Assembly (NCBI GenBank): GCA_002839855.1
Contig: PGYV01000004.1
Span: forward strand, 203,988-267,987
Length of the DNA: 64,000 bases
Direction: 5' to 3'
From: Candidatus Goldiibacteriota bacterium HGW-Goldbacteria-1
GTDB taxonomy: Bacteria > Oederibacteriota > PGYV01
This document shows, piece by piece, positions 47,567-56,227 of this stretch; within the stretch, counting starts at the first letter, position 1; each line of letters starts with the position of its first letter. The notes beneath the pieces were generated by a model. It did not search any database and had not been told where the DNA came from. It worked only from the letters and a program-made list of their open reading frames with translations. The translations under genes and the position numbers were made by a program.

Positions 47567-48631
47567 TTACTGTGCTGTTATTACTGTGTTTACAAGCGTT
47601 ACCGAAGCGCCAAGGCTTAATGCCCTTCCGTTTAACACTGTTAAAGCAGCGTTTCCTGCCGTTGAAAAAGCCGCTCCCGCGTTGCAGATAATTGTGCCTT
47701 CCATAGTTCCGCCGCCTGCCGCGTTGATAACCGCCGAACTTCCAACCTGCCAGTAAACATTAGCTGCTTTTGCATTGTTTATCAGTATTATGCTGCGTGG
47801 CTGTGCTGCCTGTCCTACTGTAAGCGTTGTTGCCATCTGGAATACAAATACCGCGTTTGAATTGCCCTGCGCGTCCAGAGTCAAATCACCCAGCGTTATT
47901 CCAAAAGTTCCGCCTGCCGCCGTGTATGTTCCCGGTGCCAGTACCAGATTTCCAAGTTCTCCCGCTCCCGGATCAGTCCCTGCCGGTAAACCCGCAAGGT
48001 AACCATATGCCGTTGAAGCGTCATCCCATGCCTGCTGTGCAATTACAAGTTTATCCGCGCTGCCCGGTGCCGGTACATCACAGTAAACCAGACCTGATAC
48101 CGCCCCTATATTAAGGGTTGTTTCTGTATATATATCAGCGTTGCTGTCATGAAATCCTGTGACAAGTGTTGAAGCGCCTGTTGTGCCCACATCTCCCGTT
48201 ATAACTGTGTCAATACCGCTGTTTGTAGTCCCTGCGGTTCCTCCAAATACAGCGAAAGCGGATGCGGAACCTAATTCAACAACCGGATAAACCACTGCCG
48301 TTGTGGAAGTTGAAGTAGCCGTGGCTGTCACTACTTCTGTTGCCGTTGATGTGGATGTTGATGTGTCTGTTGCTGTTGCCGTTGAAGTGGAAGTCGATGT
48401 GTCTGTTGCCGTTGAAGTAAATGTTGATGTGTGTGTTGAAGTACTTACAACTTCAGTTGAAGTCTGTGTAAACGTCAGCGTGTTTATCACCTGTGTTGAC
48501 GTATGCGTGAACGTCGCTGTGTTAATTGTTTCAGTAGGCGTGCTTACAGGCGCCGTAGGTGATTTCTGGCAGCCTATTGCCGCCGCTATAACTATCAGCG
48601 GGAACAGCAGTACTATAAGGTTCTTTTTCAT
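47567..48631 (-). CDS. ice-binding-like (DUF3494) lipoprotein with Thr-rich stalk, copy 3
   Basis: 354 residues. The lipobox is IVIAAIGC (Cys ~21). A stalk of Thr/Ser alternation (~30-120, STATDTSTSTSTATATDTST) precedes the DUF3494 domain: SAFAVFGGTAGTTNSGIDTV, TVITGDVGTTGAST, LVLAPGTYTAAGGTFGIT and NAVFVFQMATTLTV. It belongs to the other common DUF3494 subtype and is more distant from copies 1 and 2. GGGAGG stands about six bases before the ATG. It is probably the first gene of the lipoprotein-OmpA transcript. Confidence 0.88.
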   Translation of the reverse strand: MKKNLIVLLFPLIVIAAAIGCQKSPTAPVSTPTETINTATFTHTSTQVINTLTFTQTSTEVVSTSTHTSTFTSTATDTSTSTSTATATDTSTSTSTATEVVTATATSTSTTAVVYPVVELGSASAFAVFGGTAGTTNSGIDTVITGDVGTTGASTLVTGFHDSNADIYTETTLNIGAVSGLVYCDVPAPGSADKLVIAQQAWDDASTAYGYLAGLPAGTDPGAGELGNLVLAPGTYTAAGGTFGITLGDLTLDAQGNSNAVFVFQMATTLTVGQAAQPRSIILINNAKAANVYWQVGSSAVINAAGGGTMEGTIICNAGAAFSTAGNAALTVLNGRALSLGASVTLVNTVITAQ

Positions 48632-48659
48632 TTTTATTCCTCCCGGAAAACTTTCAGTT

Positions 48660-48887
48660 TTAAAATAATCTTTTTTGCTTCTTACTTTTCGTACAATTCT
48701 TTACTTTTTTTTTTGAGCTTTTATCCGCGTCAAGCCAGACCTGCAGCTCGTTGCCAAGTACATACCCCCTTTTTTCATAGAGTGAATACGCAAATTCCCT
48801 TGCCTGTTCAATTTTTCCCCATGCTTTTCCCTTTGGCAGCTTTTCAACCGCTTTTATTACTTTCTTGCCGTCTTTATTACCGCCCAT
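48660..48887 (-). CDS. DUF2934-like small protein
   Basis: 75 residues. AREFAYSLYEKRGYVLGNEL followed by QVWLDADKS is the DUF2934 pattern (AYxLxExRG...DxxxWLxAE). The tail is very Lys-rich. The function is unknown; the family is common near stress genes. AGGTGA stands five bases before the ATG at 48887. The frame extends upstream to 48959 without support. Confidence 0.7.
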   Translation of the reverse strand: MGGNKDGKKVIKAVEKLPKGKAWGKIEQAREFAYSLYEKRGYVLGNELQVWLDADKSSKKKVKNCTKSKKQKRLF

Positions 48888-49177
48888 ATTTTTCACCTGT
48901 CCTTGTTTGTATGACAAGCATACAGGCGCGGCGCATTTTAGGGTATGTCGGCAATCCACTGTTTATAGACTTAATTCAAGGCGGGTTTTAACACGGCAAA
49001 AGGCGGGTGTATTTAAAAAATAATCATGCCAAAATCGAAAACAAAACTAAACGCTTAAAAAAAGGCTTAAAAATTACCTTTTACTGTTTAGTTTTTTTAC
49101 GAATTTGCGGTAAGTTTTGCGTTTTAGATTTTTTGGTTTGGATACTTACAGATGGGTTTTAAATCTTATGCGGCAAT

Positions 49178-49576
49178 TTACTGCTGTCCGGCCAGCATGC
49201 TTATCTTTCCAAGAAGTTTTACAACGTCAAAGGGCTTATTTAGTACAATGTCTGCAAACTTAAGTATCTTTGTCTTTTCAGCGTAGCTTAAGTCATCTTT
49301 ATCCGGCAGCGTGGAACCCAGTATGCTGCCGGTTAGCACTATTGTTCTAATCGTGTTTTTTTCGGCTTCAAGTACTTTTAAGACATCAAAACCGGTCATG
49401 ACAGGCATTTTCAGGTCAAGAAGCATTACATCTATTTTATGCTTTTTTATAAGATCAATGGCTTCACGCCCGTTGGCAGCCTGCATAACCATATATCCTT
49501 CACCTTTTAAAATAGTGGAAAGTTCCTCGCGCATATCTTTTTCATCATCGGTAATAAGCACTGTTTTTTTAACCAT
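49178..49576 (-). CDS. single-domain response regulator (REC)
   Basis: 132 residues: VLITDDEKDMREE, DVMLLDLKMPVMTGFDVLK (phospho-Asp) and LNKPFDVVKL. The segment ...LPDKDDLSYAEKTKIL before the last helix is unusual. It overlaps the kinase gene by 8 bases and has GGAGG before its start. It is the probable phosphate acceptor of that kinase; no output domain is present. Confidence 0.88.
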   Translation of the reverse strand: MVKKTVLITDDEKDMREELSTILKGEGYMVMQAANGREAIDLIKKHKIDVMLLDLKMPVMTGFDVLKVLEAEKNTIRTIVLTGSILGSTLPDKDDLSYAEKTKILKFADIVLNKPFDVVKLLGKISMLAGQQ

Positions 49577-52373
49577 GAACCCTCCTTAAAGGAAGCGTCA
49601 CGGTAAAAGTACTGCCCTTTCCATACGTGCTGACAATTCCAATTGTGCCGTCGTGCATTTTAATCATATCCCTGCATATCAACAGCCCAAGCCCTGTCCC
49701 TTTTGTTTTTCTGGTAAAAAAGGGCTTGAACATTTTTCCCATGTCTTCTTTACTTATGCCTATTCCGGTGTCTTTTACGCTTACTTTTATCCGCCTTCCG
49801 GAAATCAGCGCAGCTTTTACTGTCACTTTCCCTTCTTTGCCTTCTATTGCCTGATACGCGTTGGTGATTATGTTGGTAAACACTTCCTTAATCTGCAGAG
49901 GATCCGCCCACATATAAACTTTTTTTACCGTGCTCATCATCGCGCTTATTTTTATTTTTTTGTCTTCAAAATGCCTGCTGACATTGTCTATACTTTCAGA
50001 AATAAGGGTGTGAATGTTTACCATTTCAAATTCCGGCATTTTCATCCTGGAATAAACCAGCAGGTTGTTTATTATCTGCCCGCTCTCTGTAACTTTTTTA
50101 TCAATGCTGGCAAGGTGCTTCAGCAGGTCTTTGTCCTTTACCTTTTTTCTGATATTATACGAAGCAAGGTTTATCACGCCCAGCGGATTTCTAAGTTCAT
50201 GGGCCACTGTCGCCGCAAGCGTGCCTAAGTCTGCCAGGTGTTTTGAAGCAAGAAGCTCGGACGTACGGCGCTGCACTTTTAATTCCATGTGGGTGTAAAG
50301 TTTTTTAATTTCGTTTTCTGAATTTATTTTCTTTGTAACGTCCACCCCGTAAGTGCGTATTGTTTCTTCCGCCGGTATATACACCATAGTCTGCAGATAA
50401 TATTTGTTGTTTACCTTTATGTCGCGCTTTATTATTTTTTTTCTGCTGCCTTTAAGGTTTACAAAAATTCCGCTTATCCCCTCAAACCACGGGTGCTGCA
50501 GGGTATTTTTAGCGGCGTCCGGAAACATCTTTTTAAAAGCGGGGTTTATATAGTAAAGTTTTCCCGTGGAATCTATCTCGCTTATCGGATTCGGGTCCAG
50601 TTTTGGAAAAGCCGCTATTTTTTTCACTTCAAGTTCAACAGCCGTTTTCTCTTTACGCATTCTTATCATTATAATGCCGTAGGACAGGTCATACGCCAGT
50701 TCTTCAAACAATTTCACTTCCGCGTCAGGATAAGATTCCTGCTGCGCCGAATACACCATAAGCACGCCAAAAGTTTTATTATCAGACTTAAGCGGTATTG
50801 CCATAAGCGAAGCGAAAGAATGTTTTAACGCTTCCGTGCGCCACGGGGCAAAATTAACATCATTATTTATATTAAAAGTCAGCACTGTCTTTCCCATTCT
50901 TACAGCCATTTCGGCAGGGTGATTTCCCTCACTTATGTTTGTCCAGGTTTTACCCAGTTTTTTCAGATAGCCGCCCTCATCCCCCGCTTCTGCCATGGGA
51001 ATCAAAGAACGCTGATTATTGCCGGAAGTAAAACCCACCCATACCATTTTCATTCCGCAGTCATCCACTATTATCCTGCAGACTTTATTAATATATTCCT
51101 GTTCGCTTTTCACGTGCATAAGCGCCTGATTCGTATTACTTATAGCCCTTAGCGCGTTATTGAATTTTGTAAGTATGTACTCCGAATTCCTGCGCTGTGT
51201 TACATCCTCAATTGCCAGCAGTATTATGCTCTCTTTACCCGCCGCCCTTATAATCTGACGGGCGTTTAAAAGCATTATGCGCCTGCCTATAAAGTCAAAA
51301 TCATGTTCAACTTCATAATTGTCAAATGTGGTCTTCTGGGGCAGAATCCTTTCCAGAAGCTGCCTTAATTTTGGTATATCCCACTGTTTATTGCCAAGGT
51401 CGTAAATAAGCTTGCCTACCGTATCTTCGGGCTTTACCCGGAAGAATTCATAAAAAGAACGGCTGACCGAAACCACCCTTAAATCCTGGTCCAGGGCTAT
51501 CAGTGGCTCCCTTATGGTATCAATTAGGCTCTCCGCATATTCCCTTGCCGCGTCTTCTGATATTTTTGTAGCGGCAAGTTCAAGCCGCGTTTTTTCAAGG
51601 GCCGCGTCTTTCTGCATGCGCTCTGTGACATCGCGGAAAACAAGCACGGCGCCTATTACCTTCCCCTCGCGGTCCTTAATAGGCGCGCATGAATCGGCTA
51701 TATCCCGTTCTGATTTATCTTTTGAAATCAGAACAGTGTGATTCGCAAGCCCCTTCACCGTCCCAAATTTCAGCGTTTCCATTATTGGTACTGCTGCCGG
51801 CTTGCGGCTGTCATAGTTTATAATATTAAATACTTTATCCACCTGTTTTCCAAAAGCATCCCGCTGTGTCCAGCCGGTCAGCTCCTGCGCGACCTGGTTA
51901 AGTATGGTGACACAGCCGTTTGTATCCGTGGCAAGGACACCGTCCCCTATGGAATTAATGGTAACCGAAAACATTTCTTCGCTTTGTTTTAAAGCTTCAG
52001 CTGTTTTTTTTAACCTGGTTATGTCTAAATTTACGAATATTATACCCTTGGGTTTGCCGTCGTCGTCACGGTGAAGTATCGCGTGGCTTGAAACAATCAC
52101 TCCGGTTCCGTCGCGCTTAAACTGCGACAGCTCGCCTGTCCAGATATAATTTTTTACGGTCTCCGCGATAAATTCATACATTCTAAGGTGAAATTCAGTT
52201 TTAAAAAGCTCATACGCGGTTTTTCCCACCGCCTCTGTTTTTTTCCACCCATACAGCAATTCAGCGCCGCGGTTCCAGGAAACTATGACGCTGTCCGTGT
52301 TTATTTCATAAATTACATCCTGTTCAAGTACAAGCTGTTCCATATCGGGTTCTTTACCGCTGCCGCTGACCAT
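49569..52373 (-). CDS. multi-PAS/GAF histidine kinase
   Basis: 934 residues, no membrane segment. PAS domains lie at ~10-125 (YEINTDSVIVSWNRGAELLY), ~135-255 (SVTINSIGDGVLATDTNG) and ~275-395, the last a near copy of the repeated PAS in the CHASE3 kinase (LDQDLRVVSVSRSFYEFF; IYDLGNKQW). A GAF domain (~415-570) and a fourth PAS (~580-690) follow. The H box is TVAHELRNPLGVINLASYNI, and the ATPase has NIITNAYQAI, DTGIGIS and GTGLGLLICRD. It is cytoplasmic, sensing a small ligand or redox state (inference). It lies 21 bases after the AraC-type regulator. Confidence 0.9.
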   Translation of the reverse strand: MVSGSGKEPDMEQLVLEQDVIYEINTDSVIVSWNRGAELLYGWKKTEAVGKTAYELFKTEFHLRMYEFIAETVKNYIWTGELSQFKRDGTGVIVSSHAILHRDDDGKPKGIIFVNLDITRLKKTAEALKQSEEMFSVTINSIGDGVLATDTNGCVTILNQVAQELTGWTQRDAFGKQVDKVFNIINYDSRKPAAVPIMETLKFGTVKGLANHTVLISKDKSERDIADSCAPIKDREGKVIGAVLVFRDVTERMQKDAALEKTRLELAATKISEDAAREYAESLIDTIREPLIALDQDLRVVSVSRSFYEFFRVKPEDTVGKLIYDLGNKQWDIPKLRQLLERILPQKTTFDNYEVEHDFDFIGRRIMLLNARQIIRAAGKESIILLAIEDVTQRRNSEYILTKFNNALRAISNTNQALMHVKSEQEYINKVCRIIVDDCGMKMVWVGFTSGNNQRSLIPMAEAGDEGGYLKKLGKTWTNISEGNHPAEMAVRMGKTVLTFNINNDVNFAPWRTEALKHSFASLMAIPLKSDNKTFGVLMVYSAQQESYPDAEVKLFEELAYDLSYGIIMIRMRKEKTAVELEVKKIAAFPKLDPNPISEIDSTGKLYYINPAFKKMFPDAAKNTLQHPWFEGISGIFVNLKGSRKKIIKRDIKVNNKYYLQTMVYIPAEETIRTYGVDVTKKINSENEIKKLYTHMELKVQRRTSELLASKHLADLGTLAATVAHELRNPLGVINLASYNIRKKVKDKDLLKHLASIDKKVTESGQIINNLLVYSRMKMPEFEMVNIHTLISESIDNVSRHFEDKKIKISAMMSTVKKVYMWADPLQIKEVFTNIITNAYQAIEGKEGKVTVKAALISGRRIKVSVKDTGIGISKEDMGKMFKPFFTRKTKGTGLGLLICRDMIKMHDGTIGIVSTYGKGSTFTVTLPLRRVHG

Positions 52374-52394
52374 ATTTTACGCTCCAATGACGGG

Positions 52395-53141
52395 TTATTT
52401 TTTTTTCTTTTTCACGGAATGAATAATTTTTTTCCCAACCTGCCTGTCCCTGAACAAAGCCGGCGTAAAACCCGTTATTTTTTTAAACGTCCTGATAAAT
52501 GATTCGGCATTCGCGTACGCAAGCTTATCCGATATCTGATTCACGTTAAATCCCTGTTTCAATAATTCCCGCGCTTTTTTTACCTTAACAGCCGATTTAT
52601 AATCACTGAAACCCGTGCCGGCCAGGTCTTCAAATACCCGGCTTAAATACTTTGCGCTTAAACCCACATAATCAGACGCTTCTTTTAAGCTTACCTTTTT
52701 ATCAAAATTACGTTCAAGAAAATTTTTCACCTTATCTATTTTCGCCTTAACATTGCCCGTGTCAGGAATACCTTTTGATTCCTTTTCACCCAGCATTTTT
52801 ACAATTATCCGCCTTGTCTCTTCCACGTTCATCGGTTTTTCTATGTATTCATCAGCTTTATTCTTAAGGCTTTCCACGACCACATCTTTTGACCTGTTGG
52901 CCGTAAGCATAACTATTTTTATATCGGGCTTAATTTTTTTCATTTCCAGAAGCACTTCATTTCCTTTAATACCGGGCATTTCTACATCAAGCAGCACAAG
53001 GTCTATAGTATTGGGTTTTTTCAATATACTAAGCGCGGCTTCCCCGTCTGCGGCCTGTGTTATATCATATCCTTCAAAACAGTCGCAAAATTCAAACCTG
53101 AACGCTGCATCGTCGTCCACAAGCAGTAAATTGTATGACAT
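52395..53141 (-). CDS. AraC-type response regulator
   Basis: 248 residues. The receiver (1-~120) has LLVDDDAAFRFEF, DLVLLDVEMPGIKGN (phospho-Asp), KIVMLTANRS and YIEKPMNVEET. The C-terminal ~100 residues are an AraC/XylS double helix-turn-helix: SLKEASDYVGLSAKYLSRVF and FNVNQISDKLAYANAESFIR. It is a DNA-binding output for the adjacent kinase. It is the first gene of this signalling unit. The start at 53141 has GAGAGGTGG just upstream. Confidence 0.9.
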   Translation of the reverse strand: MSYNLLLVDDDAAFRFEFCDCFEGYDITQAADGEAALSILKKPNTIDLVLLDVEMPGIKGNEVLLEMKKIKPDIKIVMLTANRSKDVVVESLKNKADEYIEKPMNVEETRRIIVKMLGEKESKGIPDTGNVKAKIDKVKNFLERNFDKKVSLKEASDYVGLSAKYLSRVFEDLAGTGFSDYKSAVKVKKARELLKQGFNVNQISDKLAYANAESFIRTFKKITGFTPALFRDRQVGKKIIHSVKKKKK

Positions 53142-53147
53142 AACCAC

Positions 53148-53578
53148 CTCTCTTTTACTCCGGGATTTTTATTTATTCCCGTCACCCATTAAAACCACCA
53201 ATTATCTAAAACAACTATATCAGCACAACCCCGGGTTATAGAGTATTTAAATACCCAATTAACAGACTTATTTCCACCTGTCCGTTATTGGACTTTTATA
53301 AAAACACTCAATCACTTGATTTATATTGTTTAAGTTTAAGGAAATCTGCGTGTTCCGGGAAGAGTATTTAAATGCCATCCGCCGTAATTTTGGCATTTAT
53401 CAGCGCTAAAGAGCGCCTTGTATATCCGTCAAAAGGGTGTGATTTACTTTAAATATTTTGCGTATTAATATTATACACCTTAATCAGCACATAACAAAAC
53501 TTATATTTAAAAGCGGCTTTAACCCTATAAGCCCCCAAGTACAGCTGCCTTATCACCCGTCAATAGGTTTTTATCTTC
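53148..53578. other. gene-free interval between comEC and the AraC-type regulator
   Basis: 431 bases, AT-rich. It must contain the promoter of the regulator and the comEC terminator. I see no clear hairpin, repeat or small gene. Weak candidates for -10 elements exist but none has a matching -35. Confidence 0.4.
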
Positions 53579-55714
53579 TTATTTACACTGTATTTCCATC
53601 GCGCCTTTTTCCCCTATGTCATAGCCGCCCGGCAGTTCCGGTTTTCTGCCGAAAGCGGAAGCATTTGACCCGTTGTAAATACAACTATTTTGCGCAGATA
53701 CTTTGCTTACGCTGTCTTTATCGGGATAGCACATATAGATTACGCCGCCTTTGCTTTTGGCGGCAATGGGAGTTAAAACTTTTACAAAGCGGTGCTCCTG
53801 AATACCTGTAATTGTGACTCCTTCCGGATTAATACCCACAAGATTTTTACCAGCGTAAAAATTATGGCTGCCGGCGCCTATTTCAAGCACGCTGTCCGGC
53901 ATGTAAAGGGTATCTTCATCAGCGTATATGATACCTACAGAAAAATTATCGGTAATAGCCCTGATATTGGCCTGTTCTTTTATGGAATAGAATACCGCAT
54001 AGTCTATTCTGTTAATGCCGTTAGAACGCAGATATGACAGTACAGTATTCTTCAAACCCTGTGATACTTTGCCTTCATCACATGCAAGCACAAGCATGGC
54101 GGAGCCGTCTTCAAGCCTGTAAAAAACCGAATTTATCCCCTGCGCGGGTATGTAGGATGCGGCAAAACCCGTTTTCGGCACAGCCGAAATAATATATACC
54201 GCCATTACTGTTATAATCATAGAATGTTTTAACGTAATTTTTTTTACTTTAACTTCCACATCAGCGTGCGGAAGCGCCAGAAAATAAATGTAATAAAGTA
54301 TCACCGCCGCAGCCGGCAGTGATTTTAATGATACCGATGCAAAGGGCATCTGCCCCATTATCGCGGATGATTTTGTCATAATTTCTATTATCAGCCACTG
54401 CGCGGCTCCAAACGGCGCCGCAAGAACCGGCGCAATTGACCCAAAAAGCCACATGGCAAAACCCAGTATGGTGGCAAACCCTGACAGGGGGACAATGATA
54501 AGGTTGGCAAATACAGAGATAAGCGAGAACTGATTAAATGTATTTATCATCACCGGCAGCACAAAGACCTGCGCTGTAATTGTGGCTGACAGCGTTTCAG
54601 ATACCCACTTAGGCAGAAAAATCAGATATCCGGAGACCTTCTCATTTAAATATATAATTCCAAACGCAGCAAGAAAAGACAGCTGAAACCCGGCTTCAAA
54701 CAGCGCCTGAGAATCAAATAACAGAATAAAAAATCCCGCCGCGCACAGCGAATTTAACGCATCCCCGTCGCGCTGTATCACGTATCCAAAAAGAATAAAC
54801 GAAGCCATTATAGCAGCCCTTACTATGGATGCTTCACCTCCGGTTATAAGGGCAAAACACCAGATGCAGAAAATTGCGATAAACGCGGAAAGTTCTTTCT
54901 TTACCCTTAGAATTTTTAAAAACACAAATACAAAAACAGTAATAAGCCCGGCATTCATCCCTGACACGGCAAGTATATGGGCTGTGCCTGTTTTTTTAAA
55001 GTCATCATAAACATTGGCAGGGATGGATTTTCTGCTGCCAAGCATTACCCCTTCCAGTATGCCCGCCTGAGGGGCAGGTACGTACGCGTAAATAAGCGCC
55101 AGTAATTTTTCCCTTGCGCCGTAAGAGACATTCCCTACAATATTTGTTTTGCGGCCGATTTTTACAACTTTAAAATCAGACGCGTATGCCGTATATGATA
55201 TCCCGATGCGTTTAAGATAAAGCGAATAATCAAACCCGCCTTTATAAGCTGCTTTCTGCGGTTTTTTAAGTTTGGCTTCTATTTCAAGTATGTCGCCATG
55301 GTCAATTTTAAGATTCGCTTTTCCGTCAACAGTAACCCTGACTTTTGCCGCGCGCAGTCTTGTTTTTTTAATATTTTTACTGCCGGTTTTTATCCCTGTT
55401 ATACTGCCGTCAAAATACGTCCTGCCGCCGGAGCGCTCCGGCATTCCCGACACCCTTACTGTAAACGCACTCATCTCCGGAAGATATTCATCAACCGACG
55501 CGCTGTTGGTTAGAAAAATACTGACAGTTACCACAACAAACCCGCAAGCAGCCGTGATTAAAAACACCCGCGTCCTGCCCTTTTTAAAGATAATAATACC
55601 CGCTGCCAGCAGGCACAGAATAATTATAACTGCCGGTAAATAATTATTAACAAATCCGCCGGCTGCTATCCCGCAGGAAAAAAAAGCGATAAGCGCCAGA
55701 AACGGCCTGTTCAT
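53579..55714 (-). CDS. comEC: ComEC/Rec2-type DNA uptake channel with degenerate C-terminal MBL domain
   Basis: 711 residues. An N-terminal membrane region and OB-like domain (~1-200: FDYSLYLKRIGISYTAYASD) are followed by the Competence domain (~220-500: LAVSGMNAGLITVFVFVFLK; GGEASIVRAAIMASFI; FQLSFLAAFGIIY). About ten helices form the single-strand DNA channel of transformation. The C-terminal part (~530-711) occupies the place of the metallo-beta-lactamase domain but lacks the DVGQGD and HxHxDH motifs; the corresponding stretch reads NRIDYAVFYSIKEQANIRAI. DNA-end nuclease function of this domain is therefore probably lost. It overlaps comEA by 4 bases. Confidence 0.9.
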   Translation of the reverse strand: MNRPFLALIAFFSCGIAAGGFVNNYLPAVIIILCLLAAGIIIFKKGRTRVFLITAACGFVVVTVSIFLTNSASVDEYLPEMSAFTVRVSGMPERSGGRTYFDGSITGIKTGSKNIKKTRLRAAKVRVTVDGKANLKIDHGDILEIEAKLKKPQKAAYKGGFDYSLYLKRIGISYTAYASDFKVVKIGRKTNIVGNVSYGAREKLLALIYAYVPAPQAGILEGVMLGSRKSIPANVYDDFKKTGTAHILAVSGMNAGLITVFVFVFLKILRVKKELSAFIAIFCIWCFALITGGEASIVRAAIMASFILFGYVIQRDGDALNSLCAAGFFILLFDSQALFEAGFQLSFLAAFGIIYLNEKVSGYLIFLPKWVSETLSATITAQVFVLPVMINTFNQFSLISVFANLIIVPLSGFATILGFAMWLFGSIAPVLAAPFGAAQWLIIEIMTKSSAIMGQMPFASVSLKSLPAAAVILYYIYFLALPHADVEVKVKKITLKHSMIITVMAVYIISAVPKTGFAASYIPAQGINSVFYRLEDGSAMLVLACDEGKVSQGLKNTVLSYLRSNGINRIDYAVFYSIKEQANIRAITDNFSVGIIYADEDTLYMPDSVLEIGAGSHNFYAGKNLVGINPEGVTITGIQEHRFVKVLTPIAAKSKGGVIYMCYPDKDSVSKVSAQNSCIYNGSNASAFGRKPELPGGYDIGEKGAMEIQCK

Positions 55715-56037
55715 TGGACGGTAACAAACCTTTTTATTTTTAGATATTTCTTACTGCCTATCCCTTTTACTTTCTGCAGCTCTTCAGGCGACTTAAACCC
55801 GCCGTTTTCCTTCCTGTAAGTGATTATTTTATCAGCGTACGAGGGGCCTATTCCCGGAAGTTTAACCAGTTCTTCCGCAGGCGCCTGATTAATATTTACA
55901 AGCAGCTGTTTTACGGAAGATTGCGCCTGAATTGTTGTGGTTTTTGGATTGATAAAAGCAAGGATAAGAATTCCCGCTATAGCCCCTATAAGAATAGTAA
56001 AAATGACAGACTTTTCCTCTTTGGTGAATGTTCCCAT
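55711..56037 (-). CDS. comEA: ComEA-type helix-hairpin-helix DNA receptor
   Basis: 108 residues. One membrane helix (VIFTILIGAIAGILILAFIN) anchors a helix-hairpin-helix domain: NINQAPAEELVKLPGIGPSY, ADKIITYRKENGGFKSPEEL and KVKGIGSKKYLKIK. ComEA binds incoming double-strand DNA. Its stop overlaps the comEC start (ATGA), so the two competence genes are coupled. The SLBB domain of longer ComEA proteins is absent. Confidence 0.9.
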   Translation of the reverse strand: MGTFTKEEKSVIFTILIGAIAGILILAFINPKTTTIQAQSSVKQLLVNINQAPAEELVKLPGIGPSYADKIITYRKENGGFKSPEELQKVKGIGSKKYLKIKRFVTVQ

Positions 56038-56136
56038 CTCTGGCCCCTCTGTTTTCCGGTTACCCGTTTGTATATTGAATCAGTATTTTATTTTTATCCC
56101 ATAAACATCTATCCCATATCCCATAAATAAAACTTA

Positions 56137-56225
56137 AATCTAAACAACGCGCCCTAAAGGGACGCGGCTACCAGATCTAAATCATTTCTCTGAGCTGCTG
56201 AGCCGCTGAGCTTCCGAGCTGCTGC
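56137..56225. repeat. GC-rich dispersed palindromic repeat, copy 2
   Basis: Inverted relative to copy 1 (1627-1740): AAACAACGCGCCCTAAAGGG, then ACGCGGCTACCAGATCTAAA. A tail of GAGCTGCTGAGCCGCTGAGC type runs to 56225, two bases before the pth stop. The section 56060-56130 holds ATCCCATA-type short repeats, comparable to the CTATCACCT repeats near copy 1. Confidence 0.65.
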
Positions 56226-56227
56226 CC

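Noticed and set aside
53148-53578. Small gene in the interval before comEC
   Set aside because: Frames on either strand are short, lack ribosome-binding sites or run over the comEC end.
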